Assembly (NCBI RefSeq): GCF_037190085.1
Contig: NZ_JBBCJO010000012.1
Location: 434,001-498,000 of the forward strand
DNA length: 64,000 bases
Direction of reading: 5' to 3'
DNA from: Gemmatimonas aurantiaca
GTDB taxonomy: Bacteria > Gemmatimonadota > Gemmatimonadetes > Gemmatimonadales > Gemmatimonadaceae
Shown: one piece after another, positions 19,912 to 28,767 of the stretch
How the letters are laid out: every line of letters begins with the position of its first letter
How positions within the stretch are numbered: the stretch's first letter is position 1
Notes under the pieces: generated by a model
Database searches by the model: none
What the model saw: only the letters and a program-made list of their open reading frames with translations
Told to the model about the DNA's origin: nothing
Made by a program: the position numbers and the translations under genes

Positions 19912-20550
19912 ATGGATGTGTCCATCGATGTTTCTATGGATGTGCTCATGACCGCCCCCACGCACATCACCGGCATCATCCTGTGCGGTGGCCAGGCGCG
20001 CCGCATGGGCGGTGTGGAGAAGCCACTGCAACTGCTGCATGGACGTCCCCTCGTTGCGCACGTCAGGGAGCGGTTGCTGCCGCAGGTCTCGACGATCGTG
20101 ATCAGTGCGAATCGTGAACGGGACACCTACGCTCAATGGGGGGACTCCGTCGTGGTGGACAACACGCCCGATCTCGGTCCATTGGGTGGGCTGCAGGCCG
20201 CTCTCGCGGTCGTCAGGACGCCCTGGTTCTTCTGTTGTCCGGGTGACGCGCCCTTTCTGATGCCGGATCTTGTGGGCAGACTTGCGCACGCACTGACGAC
20301 GTATGGGCGTTCACTCGCATACCCGCATGATGGGCAACGCGGGCAGCATCTGTTTCTGCTGGGGCGCGGCACACTCGCGGCTGAACTCGACGTCTATCTC
20401 GCGAAGGGTGGGCGTTCGGTGCAGCGATTCATGGAGGAGCATCAGCCGCTGATTGTCGATATGGCGGATGAGGCGGCGAGCTTCCGGAATATCAACTCCC
20501 CTGAAGACCTGGCACACGCGCACGAGCATACCGGCCGCGGTGACTATTGA
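19912..20550 (+). CDS. mobA: Molybdenum cofactor guanylyltransferase MobA
   Basis: MobA attaches GMP to molybdopterin, giving the guanine-dinucleotide form that bacterial formate dehydrogenases need. The nucleotidyltransferase motifs are clear: GIILCGGQARRMGGVEKPLQ, VDNTPDLGPLGGLQAAL and FFCCPGDAPFL, with INSPEDL near the C-terminus. The length of 212 residues is normal. Three in-frame ATGs (19912, 19936, 19948) lie before the core, and no ribosome-binding site decides between them; the first is used here. It closes the kor-fds run, 28 bp after fdsD. No molybdopterin synthesis genes (moaA, moaC, moeA) are in the window. Confidence 0.92.
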   Translation: MDVSIDVSMDVLMTAPTHITGIILCGGQARRMGGVEKPLQLLHGRPLVAHVRERLLPQVSTIVISANRERDTYAQWGDSVVVDNTPDLGPLGGLQAALAVVRTPWFFCCPGDAPFLMPDLVGRLAHALTTYGRSLAYPHDGQRGQHLFLLGRGTLAAELDVYLAKGGRSVQRFMEEHQPLIVDMADEAASFRNINSPEDLAHAHEHTGRGDY

Positions 20551-20567
20551 ACTCCCGCCTGACCAGC

Positions 20568-20730
20568 TCCTTCCTGCTTCCTCTTGAAATCGTGATGCCG
20601 TGGCGCCGGGACTCTCCGGATGACGCACACCCGATTTTCAGCGGGGATAGCGGGAGAAACGGTGTGCCGGGCCTTCGGCCATGACTCCGACTCCACCTCG
20701 TCATAATCTCGAGAGGAAGCAGGAGGGAGT
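20568..20730. repeat. Imperfect inverted repeat between mobA and maeA
   Basis: Two 16-base arms, 20568-20583 and 20713-20728, are inverted copies with one mismatch and enclose about 130 bp. The motif CTCCTTCCTGCT in the left arm recurs at 63637-63648 in another intergenic region. The enclosed DNA has no gene I recognise. Its role is unknown; a degenerate mobile or REP-like element is one reading. Confidence 0.55.
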
Positions 20731-20781
20731 TGGCCAGGAAGGAGATCAATGGATTTTGGGTACATCCTTCCGGCTTCCATC

Positions 20782-20826
20782 CACAAACGCCGCGCCCGGT
20801 GCTTCGCACCGGGCGCGGCGTTTGTG
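20782..20826. terminator. Very strong bidirectional terminator between mobA and maeA
   Basis: A perfect 21-bp stem (20782-20802 with 20806-20826) surrounds a TTC turn, with CACAAAC outside on the left and GTTTGTG on the right. It separates the rightward kor-fds operon from the leftward nuo-maeA operon, and its last bases overlap the maeA stop codon. Confidence 0.85.
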
Positions 20827-22464
20827 TCAGATCATCGTGTGATACACGGGCTCGTACATCGCCGCGGTCACCGCCGCCGGGATATCATCCGGGCGTTCGG
20901 CACGCGCCAGTCCCCGATCGAAGGCGATGCGTGCCACCTCGATCGCAATCGCGCGAGAAACCTCACGAATGCGCGACAGACTCGGATAGATCCGGCCCAT
21001 CGCCAGATCCTCGGGCGACACGAGGCTGGCCAGCGTCCGTGCGGCAGCGGCGAACATCTCGTCCGTCACCCGCGAGGACTCCGCGACGATCACGCCCAGA
21101 CCGACACCCGGGAAGATGTAGGCGTTGTTCCCCTGCCCCGGCACGTGCGTGCGCTCCTTATACGTCACGGGAGCGAAGGGACTGCCACTGGCGAACACGG
21201 CGCGTCCGTCGGTGGCGGTGTAGGCCTCTCGCGCGGTGCACTCCGCCTTCGACGTGGGATTGGACAGCGCCATGATGATCGGCCGATCGTGGTTGGCCGC
21301 CATCGCGGCCAGCACGCCCGGCGTGAACGTGCTCGGCTGCCCCGACACGCCGATCAGTGCGTGCGGCTTGATCGCCTCCACCGCCGCCTGCAATGAAGGC
21401 AGCGACGGATGATCGTGGGCATAGCGGCGCTTGTGGTCCGCGAGATCGGTGCGCGACGCCACCACCAGTCCGCGCGAATCCATGAACCAGCAGCGCTGAC
21501 GGGCTTCCTCTTCGGACAATCCCTCGGCCACCATCTCCTGCACCACCAGATCGCCGATGCCGATACCGGCTTCGCCCGCCCCCAGGAACATCAGGCGCAT
21601 CTCTCGCAGCGGTACACCGGTGAGACGCGCCGCCGACAGCAGGCCGCCCAGTGTCACCGAGGCCGTGCCCTGGATGTCGTCGTTGAACGTACAGGTCCGA
21701 TCGCGCCACGCGTCCAGCAGCATGAACGCGTTGTGATTGCCGAAGTCCTCGAACTGCAGACAGGCCAGCGGAAAACTTTCCCTCACGGCCTCCACGAACT
21801 CGTTGAGCAACGCATCGTACTCCTCGCCGCGTATGCGGGGATGACGCATGCCCATGTACGCCGCGCTCTCGCGCAGCGCCGTGTTGTCCGTGCCCACGTC
21901 GATGGTGATGGGCAGGCACTGATGCGGTGACACGCCCGCACACGCCGTGTACAACGTCAGCTTGCCAAGCGGGATGCCCATGCCATTGGCGCCGAGATCG
22001 CCCAGACCGAGAATGCGCTCACCATCGGTGACGACGATCATGCGCACATCGTCCTGGGGCCAGTTCGCGAGCACCTCACGCACATGACCGCGGTCTTCCA
22101 GGGTGATGTACAACCCGCGGCTGCGCCGGAAGATGCGTCCGAACTCCTCACACGCCTGCCCCACCGTGGGGGTGTAGAGAATCGGCAGGAACTCCTCGAG
22201 ATGATCCATCACGAGGCGGTAGAACAGCGTGACGTTGCGGTCGTGCAGTGCCACGAGGTAGGCGTACTGATCGAGCGGCGTCGGCCGGGAGCGAACACCG
22301 GGAAGAATGCGTTCGAGCTGCTCTTCCTGAGTCATCACGCGCGGCGGCAGCAAGCCGCGCAACCCGAATGCGTCGCGCTCTGCCAACGAGAACGCCGTCC
22401 CCTTGTTGAGGACGGGGTCGTTCAGCAACGTGGCGCCGCGCTTCGGTTGTAGTGGTGCAGTCAC
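20827..22464 (-). CDS. maeA: NAD-dependent malic enzyme
   Basis: This enzyme oxidatively decarboxylates malate to pyruvate, normally giving NADH. The 545 residues match the long MaeA/SfcA type (about 565 in E. coli), not the short MaeB type. Characteristic stretches include YTPTVGQACEEFGRIFRR, ILGLGDLGANGMGIPLGKL, LQFEDFGNHNAFMLLD, FNDDIQGTASVTLGGLL and FLGAGEAGIGIGDL (second nucleotide site), then ALSNPTSKAECTAREAY. It begins only 16 bp after the nuoN stop, on the same strand, and ends in a strong terminator, so it is most likely the last gene of the complex I operon. Cofactor preference (NAD versus NADP) is by family, not proven. Confidence 0.94.
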   Translation of the reverse strand: MTAPLQPKRGATLLNDPVLNKGTAFSLAERDAFGLRGLLPPRVMTQEEQLERILPGVRSRPTPLDQYAYLVALHDRNVTLFYRLVMDHLEEFLPILYTPTVGQACEEFGRIFRRSRGLYITLEDRGHVREVLANWPQDDVRMIVVTDGERILGLGDLGANGMGIPLGKLTLYTACAGVSPHQCLPITIDVGTDNTALRESAAYMGMRHPRIRGEEYDALLNEFVEAVRESFPLACLQFEDFGNHNAFMLLDAWRDRTCTFNDDIQGTASVTLGGLLSAARLTGVPLREMRLMFLGAGEAGIGIGDLVVQEMVAEGLSEEEARQRCWFMDSRGLVVASRTDLADHKRRYAHDHPSLPSLQAAVEAIKPHALIGVSGQPSTFTPGVLAAMAANHDRPIIMALSNPTSKAECTAREAYTATDGRAVFASGSPFAPVTYKERTHVPGQGNNAYIFPGVGLGVIVAESSRVTDEMFAAAARTLASLVSPEDLAMGRIYPSLSRIREVSRAIAIEVARIAFDRGLARAERPDDIPAAVTAAMYEPVYHTMI

Positions 22465-22480
22465 GACTTCTCCAGGTATC

Positions 22481-23866
22481 TCAGAGTCGTGCCAAGGCCC
22501 ACCCTGGCACGATGGTCAACGCGGCCATGGCGAGAAGACAGAGCACGCCCGCCGTGCGGGCAAGTGCCTCTCCAGTGCCGGTGGTCCGAACACCTTCGCC
22601 GGTATTCATGAACATCCGCTGAATGACCCGTAGATAGAAATACAGCCCCAGGAAGCTGCCGACGAGACCGAGGACAGCGTAGGCGCTGTACCCCGCGGCA
22701 ACCACCGTCTGAAAAATAAGGAACTTCGCGGTGAAACCGGGAAGGGGCGGTAACCCGGCCAGCGACAACATCGCCACAGCGATGAGAGAAGCTGCTAGGG
22801 GATCGCGGTGAAAGAGCCCGTTCAACCGATCCAGCCGGTCGCGCTCCTCGTCGGTGCCGGTATTCGGCACCATGGCGAACGCCAGCAGATTCGACGCGGC
22901 GTACACCACCAGGTAGAACGTGATCGACTCCAGGCGCCCCGCCGACGGGCCGAGCAAGGCGTAGAACAGGTAACCCGCATGCGCGATGGACGAATACGCG
23001 ATCATCCGGCGGAGACTCTGCTGCCGGATGGCCGTGATGTTCCCCCAGACGATCGAGATCAGCGGCAGCACCGCCACGATCGACACCAGCGGACCACTGA
23101 GCTCGGCGCCATCGCACAACCGCCACGCCACGATCAGCACGCCCGCCTTGGACAGTGTCGCCATGTAGGCCGTGACGGGAATGCTCGCGCCTTCATAGGT
23201 GTCGGGGGCCCAGGCGTGGAACGGCACCACCGCACCTTTGAGGAACAGCGCGACGATCACCAGCACCACCGCCGTTCGCGACAGCGCATCGGTGGCGCTC
23301 AATGCCTGCGCGAACGTTCCCGCCGACATCGATCCCGAGCTGCCATAGAGCAGCGAGATCCCCATCAGGAACATCGCCGACGCCGCGCCGCTCAGCACGA
23401 GATACTTGAGGGCCGATTCCGCCGACTGCGGACGCCGGAACGCCAGCACGATCAGCGCATACACCGGAATCGACATCAACTCGAGCCCGAGGAACAGCAC
23501 CAGCGCACTCGTCGCCGACGGCAACAGACTCAGGCCGTACAACGACGAGAGCAGCAGGATGGAAAACTCCCCCTCCTCGAACTCGGTGCGTGACATCAGC
23601 AGCACGGGCACCGCGAGCAGCAACAGCATGCCCTTGGCCATCAGCACCGGAGGTGTCACGGCGAACTGCCCCGGGAACGGCTCCGCCGTGGTGCCGTTCA
23701 TCCCGAGCCAGAAGGCCGCGCCCGCCGACGCCAGCACGGCCAGGATGGACACGGGCAACGCCAGCGTCCGCCCGCGCCGCAGCAACACCGTGACGATACC
23801 CGCGACGATGCCTCCGAGCAGCAGATGCTCGGGTAGCATGCCCATCAACGCGTCGTTAGTTGGCAT
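22481..23866 (-). CDS. nuoN: NADH-quinone oxidoreductase subunit N
   Basis: This is an antiporter-like membrane subunit of complex I that takes part in proton translocation. About 461 residues form 13-14 hydrophobic helices with the proton-channel signature (LFLGLELMSIPVYALIVLAF, FKGAVVPFHAWAPDTYEGA and IAYSSIAHAGYLFYAL, each quoted in part). I chose the ATG at 23866, which overlaps the nuoM stop by 11 bp; an ATG six bases upstream and another at 23839 are alternatives. It is the last nuo gene before maeA. Confidence 0.94.
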   Translation of the reverse strand: MPTNDALMGMLPEHLLLGGIVAGIVTVLLRRGRTLALPVSILAVLASAGAAFWLGMNGTTAEPFPGQFAVTPPVLMAKGMLLLLAVPVLLMSRTEFEEGEFSILLLSSLYGLSLLPSATSALVLFLGLELMSIPVYALIVLAFRRPQSAESALKYLVLSGAASAMFLMGISLLYGSSGSMSAGTFAQALSATDALSRTAVVLVIVALFLKGAVVPFHAWAPDTYEGASIPVTAYMATLSKAGVLIVAWRLCDGAELSGPLVSIVAVLPLISIVWGNITAIRQQSLRRMIAYSSIAHAGYLFYALLGPSAGRLESITFYLVVYAASNLLAFAMVPNTGTDEERDRLDRLNGLFHRDPLAASLIAVAMLSLAGLPPLPGFTAKFLIFQTVVAAGYSAYAVLGLVGSFLGLYFYLRVIQRMFMNTGEGVRTTGTGEALARTAGVLCLLAMAALTIVPGWALARL

Positions 23867-25433
23867 GGGCATCCACCGCGGTACCCGCTTGCATGGCACC
23901 TGCTTGCGCGGTGCCCGCTTGGGAAGTGGTCAGTCGCACCTGGAACGCCCTGGCGGCGAGCTCCGTCTTGCGAAGCGCCCCATCGGGGAACAACCCGAGA
24001 GCAAAGATCGACACGACGAGAATGGCGAGGATGCTGCGCTCACGCAGCGAGAGATCGGTGAGCGGCTGATGTGGCGCCCTGGCCGGTCCGAAGAGGAACG
24101 TCAGGGCAAACCGCAGCATGTAGAGCGCACCGAGAATCACACCGCTCACCGCGGTGACAGCCAGCACCAGTGGCAACGACGTGCCATCGAGATGCTGTGG
24201 CCAGGCCGCGTTGAACGCCCCCAGCAGCACCATGAATTCGCCCGTGAATCCGCTCGTGGTGGGCAAGCCCACCGATGCCAGCGTGAAGATCACGAAGAAC
24301 ACCGCATACACGGGCATCTGACGCGCCAGGCCACCATACGCCGCGAGTTCGCGGGTATGACAGCGCTCGTACACCATGCCGACCAGCAGGAAGAGTCCGG
24401 CCGCCACCAGACCGTGACTCACCATCTGCACGATCGCCCCCTGAATGCCGGCCAGATCGAGACTGAGCAGCCCCAGCATCACGTAGCCCAGATGACTGAT
24501 CGACGAGTAGGCGATGATCTTCTTGATGTCGGTCTGCACCAGCGCCAGACAGGCGCCGTACACGATGCTCACGACGGACAGCGTCATGAGCACCGGCGTG
24601 AACGCCCGTGTGGCATCGGGGAAGAGCGGGAACCCGAGCTTGATGAAGCCGTAGGTGCCCATCTTGAGCAGCACACCCGCCAGAATCACCGACCCGGGCG
24701 TCGGGGCCTCCACATGCGCATCGGGCAGCCACGTATGCAGTGGCACCATCGGTACCTTGATCGCGAATGACAGCGCGAACGCCGCCAGCAGCACACTCTG
24801 CACATCGAGCGGCAGTCGCGCCTGCATCAGGTCAGTGAAGGCAAACGAAGTCACCCCCCCGGCATTCCGCAGTGCCTGCACCAGGTAGATCACCGCCGCC
24901 AGCATGAGAATGCTGCCGAAGGCGGTGTACAACACGAACTTCACAGTGGCATAGCTGCGCCGCGCGCCACCCCAGATCCCGATGATCAGGAACATCGGGA
25001 TGAGCATCGCCTCCCAGAACACGTAGAACAGGAAGAGATCCTGGGCCAGGAATGCCCCCATCATGGCGAACTGCAGCAGCAGCACCATGACATGGAACAG
25101 CGTCACGTCGCGCTCGATGGAATGCCAGGCGCCCAGCACCACCAGCGGCCCCAGGAACGCCGTCAGCAGCACCAGCAGCACGTTGAGTCCATCCATGCCG
25201 ATGGCGTACGACACGCCCCATTCACCGATCCACGGCACCGAGGTCGCGAACTGCAGTCCCTCCACCGTGGCGTCGAAGTGCACATACAGCACGGCGGCCA
25301 GCAGGAATTGCACCGTCATCACCGCGACGGTGGCAATCCGCACGGCGGCGCCATTCCCCCGCAGGACCAGCAATCCCGCCGCGCCCAGCAGTGGCAGGAA
25401 CAGCACCCAGTTCAGCATCGCCGCATCAGACAT
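23856..25433 (-). CDS. nuoM: NADH-quinone oxidoreductase subunit M
   Basis: This complex I antiporter-like subunit has about 525 residues and 13-14 transmembrane helices. Marker segments are FYVFWEAMLIPMFLIIGIWGG, IKVPMVPLHTWLPDAHVEAPT and KKIIAYSSISHLGYVMLGL (each shortened where needed), holding the conserved Glu, Lys and His of the proton path. The ATG at 25433 overlaps the nuoL stop by 8 bp, which is preferred to an in-frame ATG 24 bases upstream inside nuoL. It has an Ala/Gln-rich C-terminal tail of about 25 residues beyond the core. Confidence 0.95.
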   Translation of the reverse strand: MSDAAMLNWVLFLPLLGAAGLLVLRGNGAAVRIATVAVMTVQFLLAAVLYVHFDATVEGLQFATSVPWIGEWGVSYAIGMDGLNVLLVLLTAFLGPLVVLGAWHSIERDVTLFHVMVLLLQFAMMGAFLAQDLFLFYVFWEAMLIPMFLIIGIWGGARRSYATVKFVLYTAFGSILMLAAVIYLVQALRNAGGVTSFAFTDLMQARLPLDVQSVLLAAFALSFAIKVPMVPLHTWLPDAHVEAPTPGSVILAGVLLKMGTYGFIKLGFPLFPDATRAFTPVLMTLSVVSIVYGACLALVQTDIKKIIAYSSISHLGYVMLGLLSLDLAGIQGAIVQMVSHGLVAAGLFLLVGMVYERCHTRELAAYGGLARQMPVYAVFFVIFTLASVGLPTTSGFTGEFMVLLGAFNAAWPQHLDGTSLPLVLAVTAVSGVILGALYMLRFALTFLFGPARAPHQPLTDLSLRERSILAILVVSIFALGLFPDGALRKTELAARAFQVRLTTSQAGTAQAGAMQAGTAVDAHAN

Positions 25434-27333
25434 GACGCCAGCTCCAGAGCACGACACCGGCCAGGCCGATCACCACCAGCAGTCCGTACACATGCAGACT
25501 GCCGGTCTGCACACGCCCCAGCACGGCCGCGGTGCGATGCGCCAGCGAGCCCATACCGTTGAGAGTGCCGTCGAGCAGCATGCGGTCGCCGCCCTTGAGC
25601 AGCACGTTCTCCGAGATCCACACCAGTGGCCGCCCGAGCAGACGGTCGTAGAGTTCGTCCACGAAGTACTTGCCGCTCAGCAGCGCGTGCACCGGCGCGA
25701 AGGTGCGCGCGAGGCCTTCCGCGCGCGACGCCGGTCCGCCGTAGATGAACACGGCCAGCCCCACACCGCCGAGTGCCAGTGCGATGGACACGTAAAGCAA
25801 GGTGTGTTCGTAGTGTTCGAGCGCCGGCACCACCTGGGGCAATGGCAGCTGCGGCTCGAGGAAATGTGGCAGTGCGATGTATCCGCCCACCACCGACAGC
25901 AGCGCCAGCAGCATGAGCACACCGGTCATGGACAACGGCGACTCGTGCACATGATGCTCCACCTCGTGGCTCATGCGTGAAGCACCGAAGAAGGTGAGCC
26001 ACAGCAGTCGCGTCATGTAGAAGGCGGTCATCAGGGCCGTCAGCGCGGCGAGTCCCCACAACCATGGGGCGCCCCCCGATGCGCTCGAGAAGGCATACCA
26101 GAGGATCTCGTCCTTCGAGAAGAAACCGGCGAGCCCCGGAATCCCGGCAATGGCCGCCGTCGCGATGGCGAAGGTCCAGAAGGTGATGGGAATACGCGTG
26201 CGCAGGCCGCCCATCTTCCGGATGTCCTGCTCGCCACCCAGCGCGTGAATCACGCTGCCCGCGCCCAGAAACAGACAGGCCTTGAAGAAGGCATGCGTCA
26301 TCACGTGAAAGATGGCCACGCCATACGCGCCCACGCCGAGTGCCAGGAACATGAACCCCAGCTGCGAGACGGTTGAATAGGCGAGCACCTTCTTGATGTC
26401 GGTCTGCACCAGGGCGATGGTGGCGGCGAAAAACGCCGTGAGCACCCCGATGATGGCGATGAGCTGCGACACCTCGGGCGTGAGCACGTACACCGCCGAC
26501 ATGCGCGCCACGAGATACACACCGGCCGTGACCATCGTGGCCGCGTGGATGAGCGCCGACACCGGCGTCGGGCCGGCCATGGCATCGGGCAACCATACGT
26601 ACAACGGAATCTGCGCCGACTTGCCCGTGGCGCCGATGAACAGCAGCAGCCCCACCAGACCGGCCGGTACGATCGCGCTCTGCCCGCCGGCCAGCGCCCC
26701 GTTGATGGTGTCCATGTCCAGCGTGCCAAACGCCCGGTAGAGCAGAAACATCCCGAGCAGGAACGCGGCATCACCCACGCGATTGGTGATGAACGCCTTC
26801 CGGCCGGCGGCCGCATTGGCGAGATCGTCGAACCAGAACCCGATCAGGAGATAGGACGCCAGGCCCACACCTTCCCATCCCACGAACAGCACCAGCATCG
26901 ACCGCCCCAGCACCAGCAGGAGCATGAAGAAGAGGAAGAGATTCAGATACGCGAAGAAGCGCCCGAAGCTCTTGTCGTCGTGCATGTACCCGGTGGAGTA
27001 GATGTGGATAACCGATCCCACACCGGTCACGATCAGCGTCATGACCGCACTCAGACGGTCGAAATGGAACGCGATATCGAAGGTGTTCCCGCCGATGGAG
27101 GCCCACCGGTAGAACGGCTCCACGATCGGTGTGTACCCGCCGGCCTGGAGTTGCAGGAACGCGGTGATCGCGAGCGCGAACGACAGCAGGGGCGTTGCGC
27201 ATCCGATCACCGCGGCCACGCCATGCCCGAACCGGTTCCCGCCCAGCGACGTGGCAAACGTGCCGTTGAGCAGGAAGCCGACGAGTGGAAGCAGCGCGAT
27301 GAGCGCCAGCATATGCGACTGCATGAACGACAT
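25426..27333 (-). CDS. nuoL: NADH-quinone oxidoreductase subunit L
   Basis: This is the largest antiporter-like subunit of complex I, 635 residues. It has the family segments FVGWEGVGLASYLLIGFWF, KSAQIPLYVWLPDAMAGPTP and KKVLAYSTVSQLGFMFLALG, with the long amphipathic lateral helix expected near the C-terminus. The length is close to the usual 610-660. It starts at the ATG at 27333, 6 bp after the nuoK stop, and its end overlaps nuoM by 8 bp. Confidence 0.96.
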   Translation of the reverse strand: MSFMQSHMLALIALLPLVGFLLNGTFATSLGGNRFGHGVAAVIGCATPLLSFALAITAFLQLQAGGYTPIVEPFYRWASIGGNTFDIAFHFDRLSAVMTLIVTGVGSVIHIYSTGYMHDDKSFGRFFAYLNLFLFFMLLLVLGRSMLVLFVGWEGVGLASYLLIGFWFDDLANAAAGRKAFITNRVGDAAFLLGMFLLYRAFGTLDMDTINGALAGGQSAIVPAGLVGLLLFIGATGKSAQIPLYVWLPDAMAGPTPVSALIHAATMVTAGVYLVARMSAVYVLTPEVSQLIAIIGVLTAFFAATIALVQTDIKKVLAYSTVSQLGFMFLALGVGAYGVAIFHVMTHAFFKACLFLGAGSVIHALGGEQDIRKMGGLRTRIPITFWTFAIATAAIAGIPGLAGFFSKDEILWYAFSSASGGAPWLWGLAALTALMTAFYMTRLLWLTFFGASRMSHEVEHHVHESPLSMTGVLMLLALLSVVGGYIALPHFLEPQLPLPQVVPALEHYEHTLLYVSIALALGGVGLAVFIYGGPASRAEGLARTFAPVHALLSGKYFVDELYDRLLGRPLVWISENVLLKGGDRMLLDGTLNGMGSLAHRTAAVLGRVQTGSLHVYGLLVVIGLAGVVLWSWRHV

Positions 27334-27339
27334 GCCGGA

Positions 27340-27648
27340 CTAGCCCTTGAGCTCGGAGAAGCGATCGAGATCGAGCGATCGCGCATGTTTGACCAGCAGC
27401 AGCACGATCGGGATCGCCAGTGCGACCTCGGCGGTGGCCACCACGAACACCAGGAAGACCATCACCGCGCCCGCAGCATCCCCACGCTGCTGCGAGAAGG
27501 TCACGAGACTGAGGTTCACGCCGTTCAGCATGAGTTCCATGCACATCAGCATGATCAGCGCATTGCGCCGGATCACGACCCCCAGCAACCCGAACACGAA
27601 CAACGCGCCCGACAACCAGAGCAGTGCCGTCACCTTATCCACGGGCAC
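27340..27648 (-). CDS. nuoK: NADH-quinone oxidoreductase subunit K
   Basis: This small membrane subunit of complex I has 102 residues and three hydrophobic helices. The conserved glutamates used in proton transfer are in MLMCMELMLNGVNLSLVTF and ATAEVALAIPIVLLL. The start ATG at 27648 overlaps the nuoJ end by 14 bp. The size is exactly that of the family (about 100). Confidence 0.96.
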   Translation of the reverse strand: MPVDKVTALLWLSGALFVFGLLGVVIRRNALIMLMCMELMLNGVNLSLVTFSQQRGDAAGAVMVFLVFVVATAEVALAIPIVLLLVKHARSLDLDRFSELKG

Positions 27649-28153
27649 TCTCCCGCGCCCGGCGACTCACGCCGATGACCGCCAGCGCCGCCACGATCGC
27701 CGCGACGAGGAACACCGTCGTCAGTTCGAAGGCCAGCCAGTACTGCTGCAGGAAATCGGTGGAGAACTGCGTGAGCCCGAACGACTGCGACGAGGCCGGC
27801 AGTGCCGCCTGCGGAGTGGCCGGACGCGACATGCCCACGGCGAGCGCGCCCAGCAGCACCGCACCGCCCACCAGTCCCGGCACGAGCAGCGAGGAATACC
27901 GCCGGCTGCCCGACCCTTCCCGCACTTCCAGCAGCATGATCACGTAGACCATGAACACCATCACGGCGCCGACATAGATCAGCACCTGGAACGCGGCGAT
28001 GAAATGCACGCCGAGCAATCCGTAGATCGCGCCCAGCGACATCATCGATGTGATGAGCGCCAGCGCCACCCGCATGGGCTCCCGGAGGACCAGCATCGAC
28101 GCCGCACTCACCAGTGCCAGCACGCCGAAGACGGCCAGTGTCAGTGTTTCGAT
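27635..28153 (-). CDS. nuoJ: NADH-quinone oxidoreductase subunit J, apparent AUC start codon
   Basis: This membrane subunit of complex I has about 172 residues and five helices, with the conserved IYVGAVMVFMVYVIMLLEV segment (quoted in part) around residues 60-80. No ATG, GTG or TTG stands at the expected N-terminus: the first in-frame candidates lie well inside the first helix. An ATC at 28151-28153 sits 6 bases after a good GGAGG. If it is the start, the product begins (M)ETLTLAVFGVL, which matches the length and opening of other NuoJ proteins. The gene overlaps nuoI by 13 bp. The identity is firm; the start is an inference, and a single-base error is the alternative. Confidence 0.9.
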   Translation of the reverse strand: METLTLAVFGVLALVSAASMLVLREPMRVALALITSMMSLGAIYGLLGVHFIAAFQVLIYVGAVMVFMVYVIMLLEVREGSGSRRYSSLLVPGLVGGAVLLGALAVGMSRPATPQAALPASSQSFGLTQFSTDFLQQYWLAFELTTVFLVAAIVAALAVIGVSRRARESARG

Positions 28154-28767
28154 GGGACACCTCCCGCGACACCGTGCGCGCCACGCGCATCCCGCACGAG
28201 CGGCAGCACCGGCAACGTGGGCTTCGGTGGATAGGGCTTGGCCACATCCGCCTGCGGACGCCAGGTCATCATCTCGTCCATCGTGAGCCACATGTTGTAG
28301 CGGTCGTCCGAGACCAGGTTGGGCACGTCGGGCGCCATGCGGATGGCGTCTTCGGGGCAGGCTTCCACGCACATGCCGCAGAACACGCACCGTGAATAGT
28401 CGATCTCGAAGCGCACCGGATACTTGGGGTGCGCCGGATCGTTGGCGTCGAAACCGGGTTCGATTTCGATGACCTTGGCCGGGCACACGGTCGCACACAT
28501 GTTGCACGCGATGCACTGCACCGAGCCGTCGGGGCGCTGCGTCAGCACATGCTTGCCGCGGTTGCGCGGCGCAAAATCGGGGCGGCGCTCTTCGGGATAG
28601 TACGTGGTGACCGCCCCACGGCGGCCCGTCACCCATTTGCCCATGTTGCGCAGGAAGACGCCGGTGGTGATGAACAGACCACGGAGCACCTCGGGCAGAT
28701 AGGCCTTCTCCCACCAGTTCATGGTGGGTTCGTTCCAGTACTGTTTGCGCTGATACCGGACGCTCAT
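28141..28767 (-). CDS. nuoI: NADH-quinone oxidoreductase subunit I (two [4Fe-4S] clusters)
   Basis: This peripheral-arm subunit of complex I carries clusters N6a and N6b. The 208 residues contain two ferredoxin motifs, CIACNMCATVCP and CVFCGMCVEACPEDAI. The N-terminal amphipathic part (EVLRGLFITTGVFLRNM) rests on the membrane. The ATG at 28767 overlaps the nuoH stop by 4 bp (ATGA). It also carries the GGAGG that appears to serve nuoJ near its 3' end. Confidence 0.96.
   Translation of the reverse strand: MSVRYQRKQYWNEPTMNWWEKAYLPEVLRGLFITTGVFLRNMGKWVTGRRGAVTTYYPEERRPDFAPRNRGKHVLTQRPDGSVQCIACNMCATVCPAKVIEIEPGFDANDPAHPKYPVRFEIDYSRCVFCGMCVEACPEDAIRMAPDVPNLVSDDRYNMWLTMDEMMTWRPQADVAKPYPPKPTLPVLPLVRDARGAHGVAGGVPSKH

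Noticed and set aside
20749..21396. A plus-strand frame starting MDFGYILP with an AAGGAG before it
   Set aside because: The AAGGAG lies next to the right arm of an inverted repeat, and the frame runs through the 21-bp terminator and then antisense to maeA.
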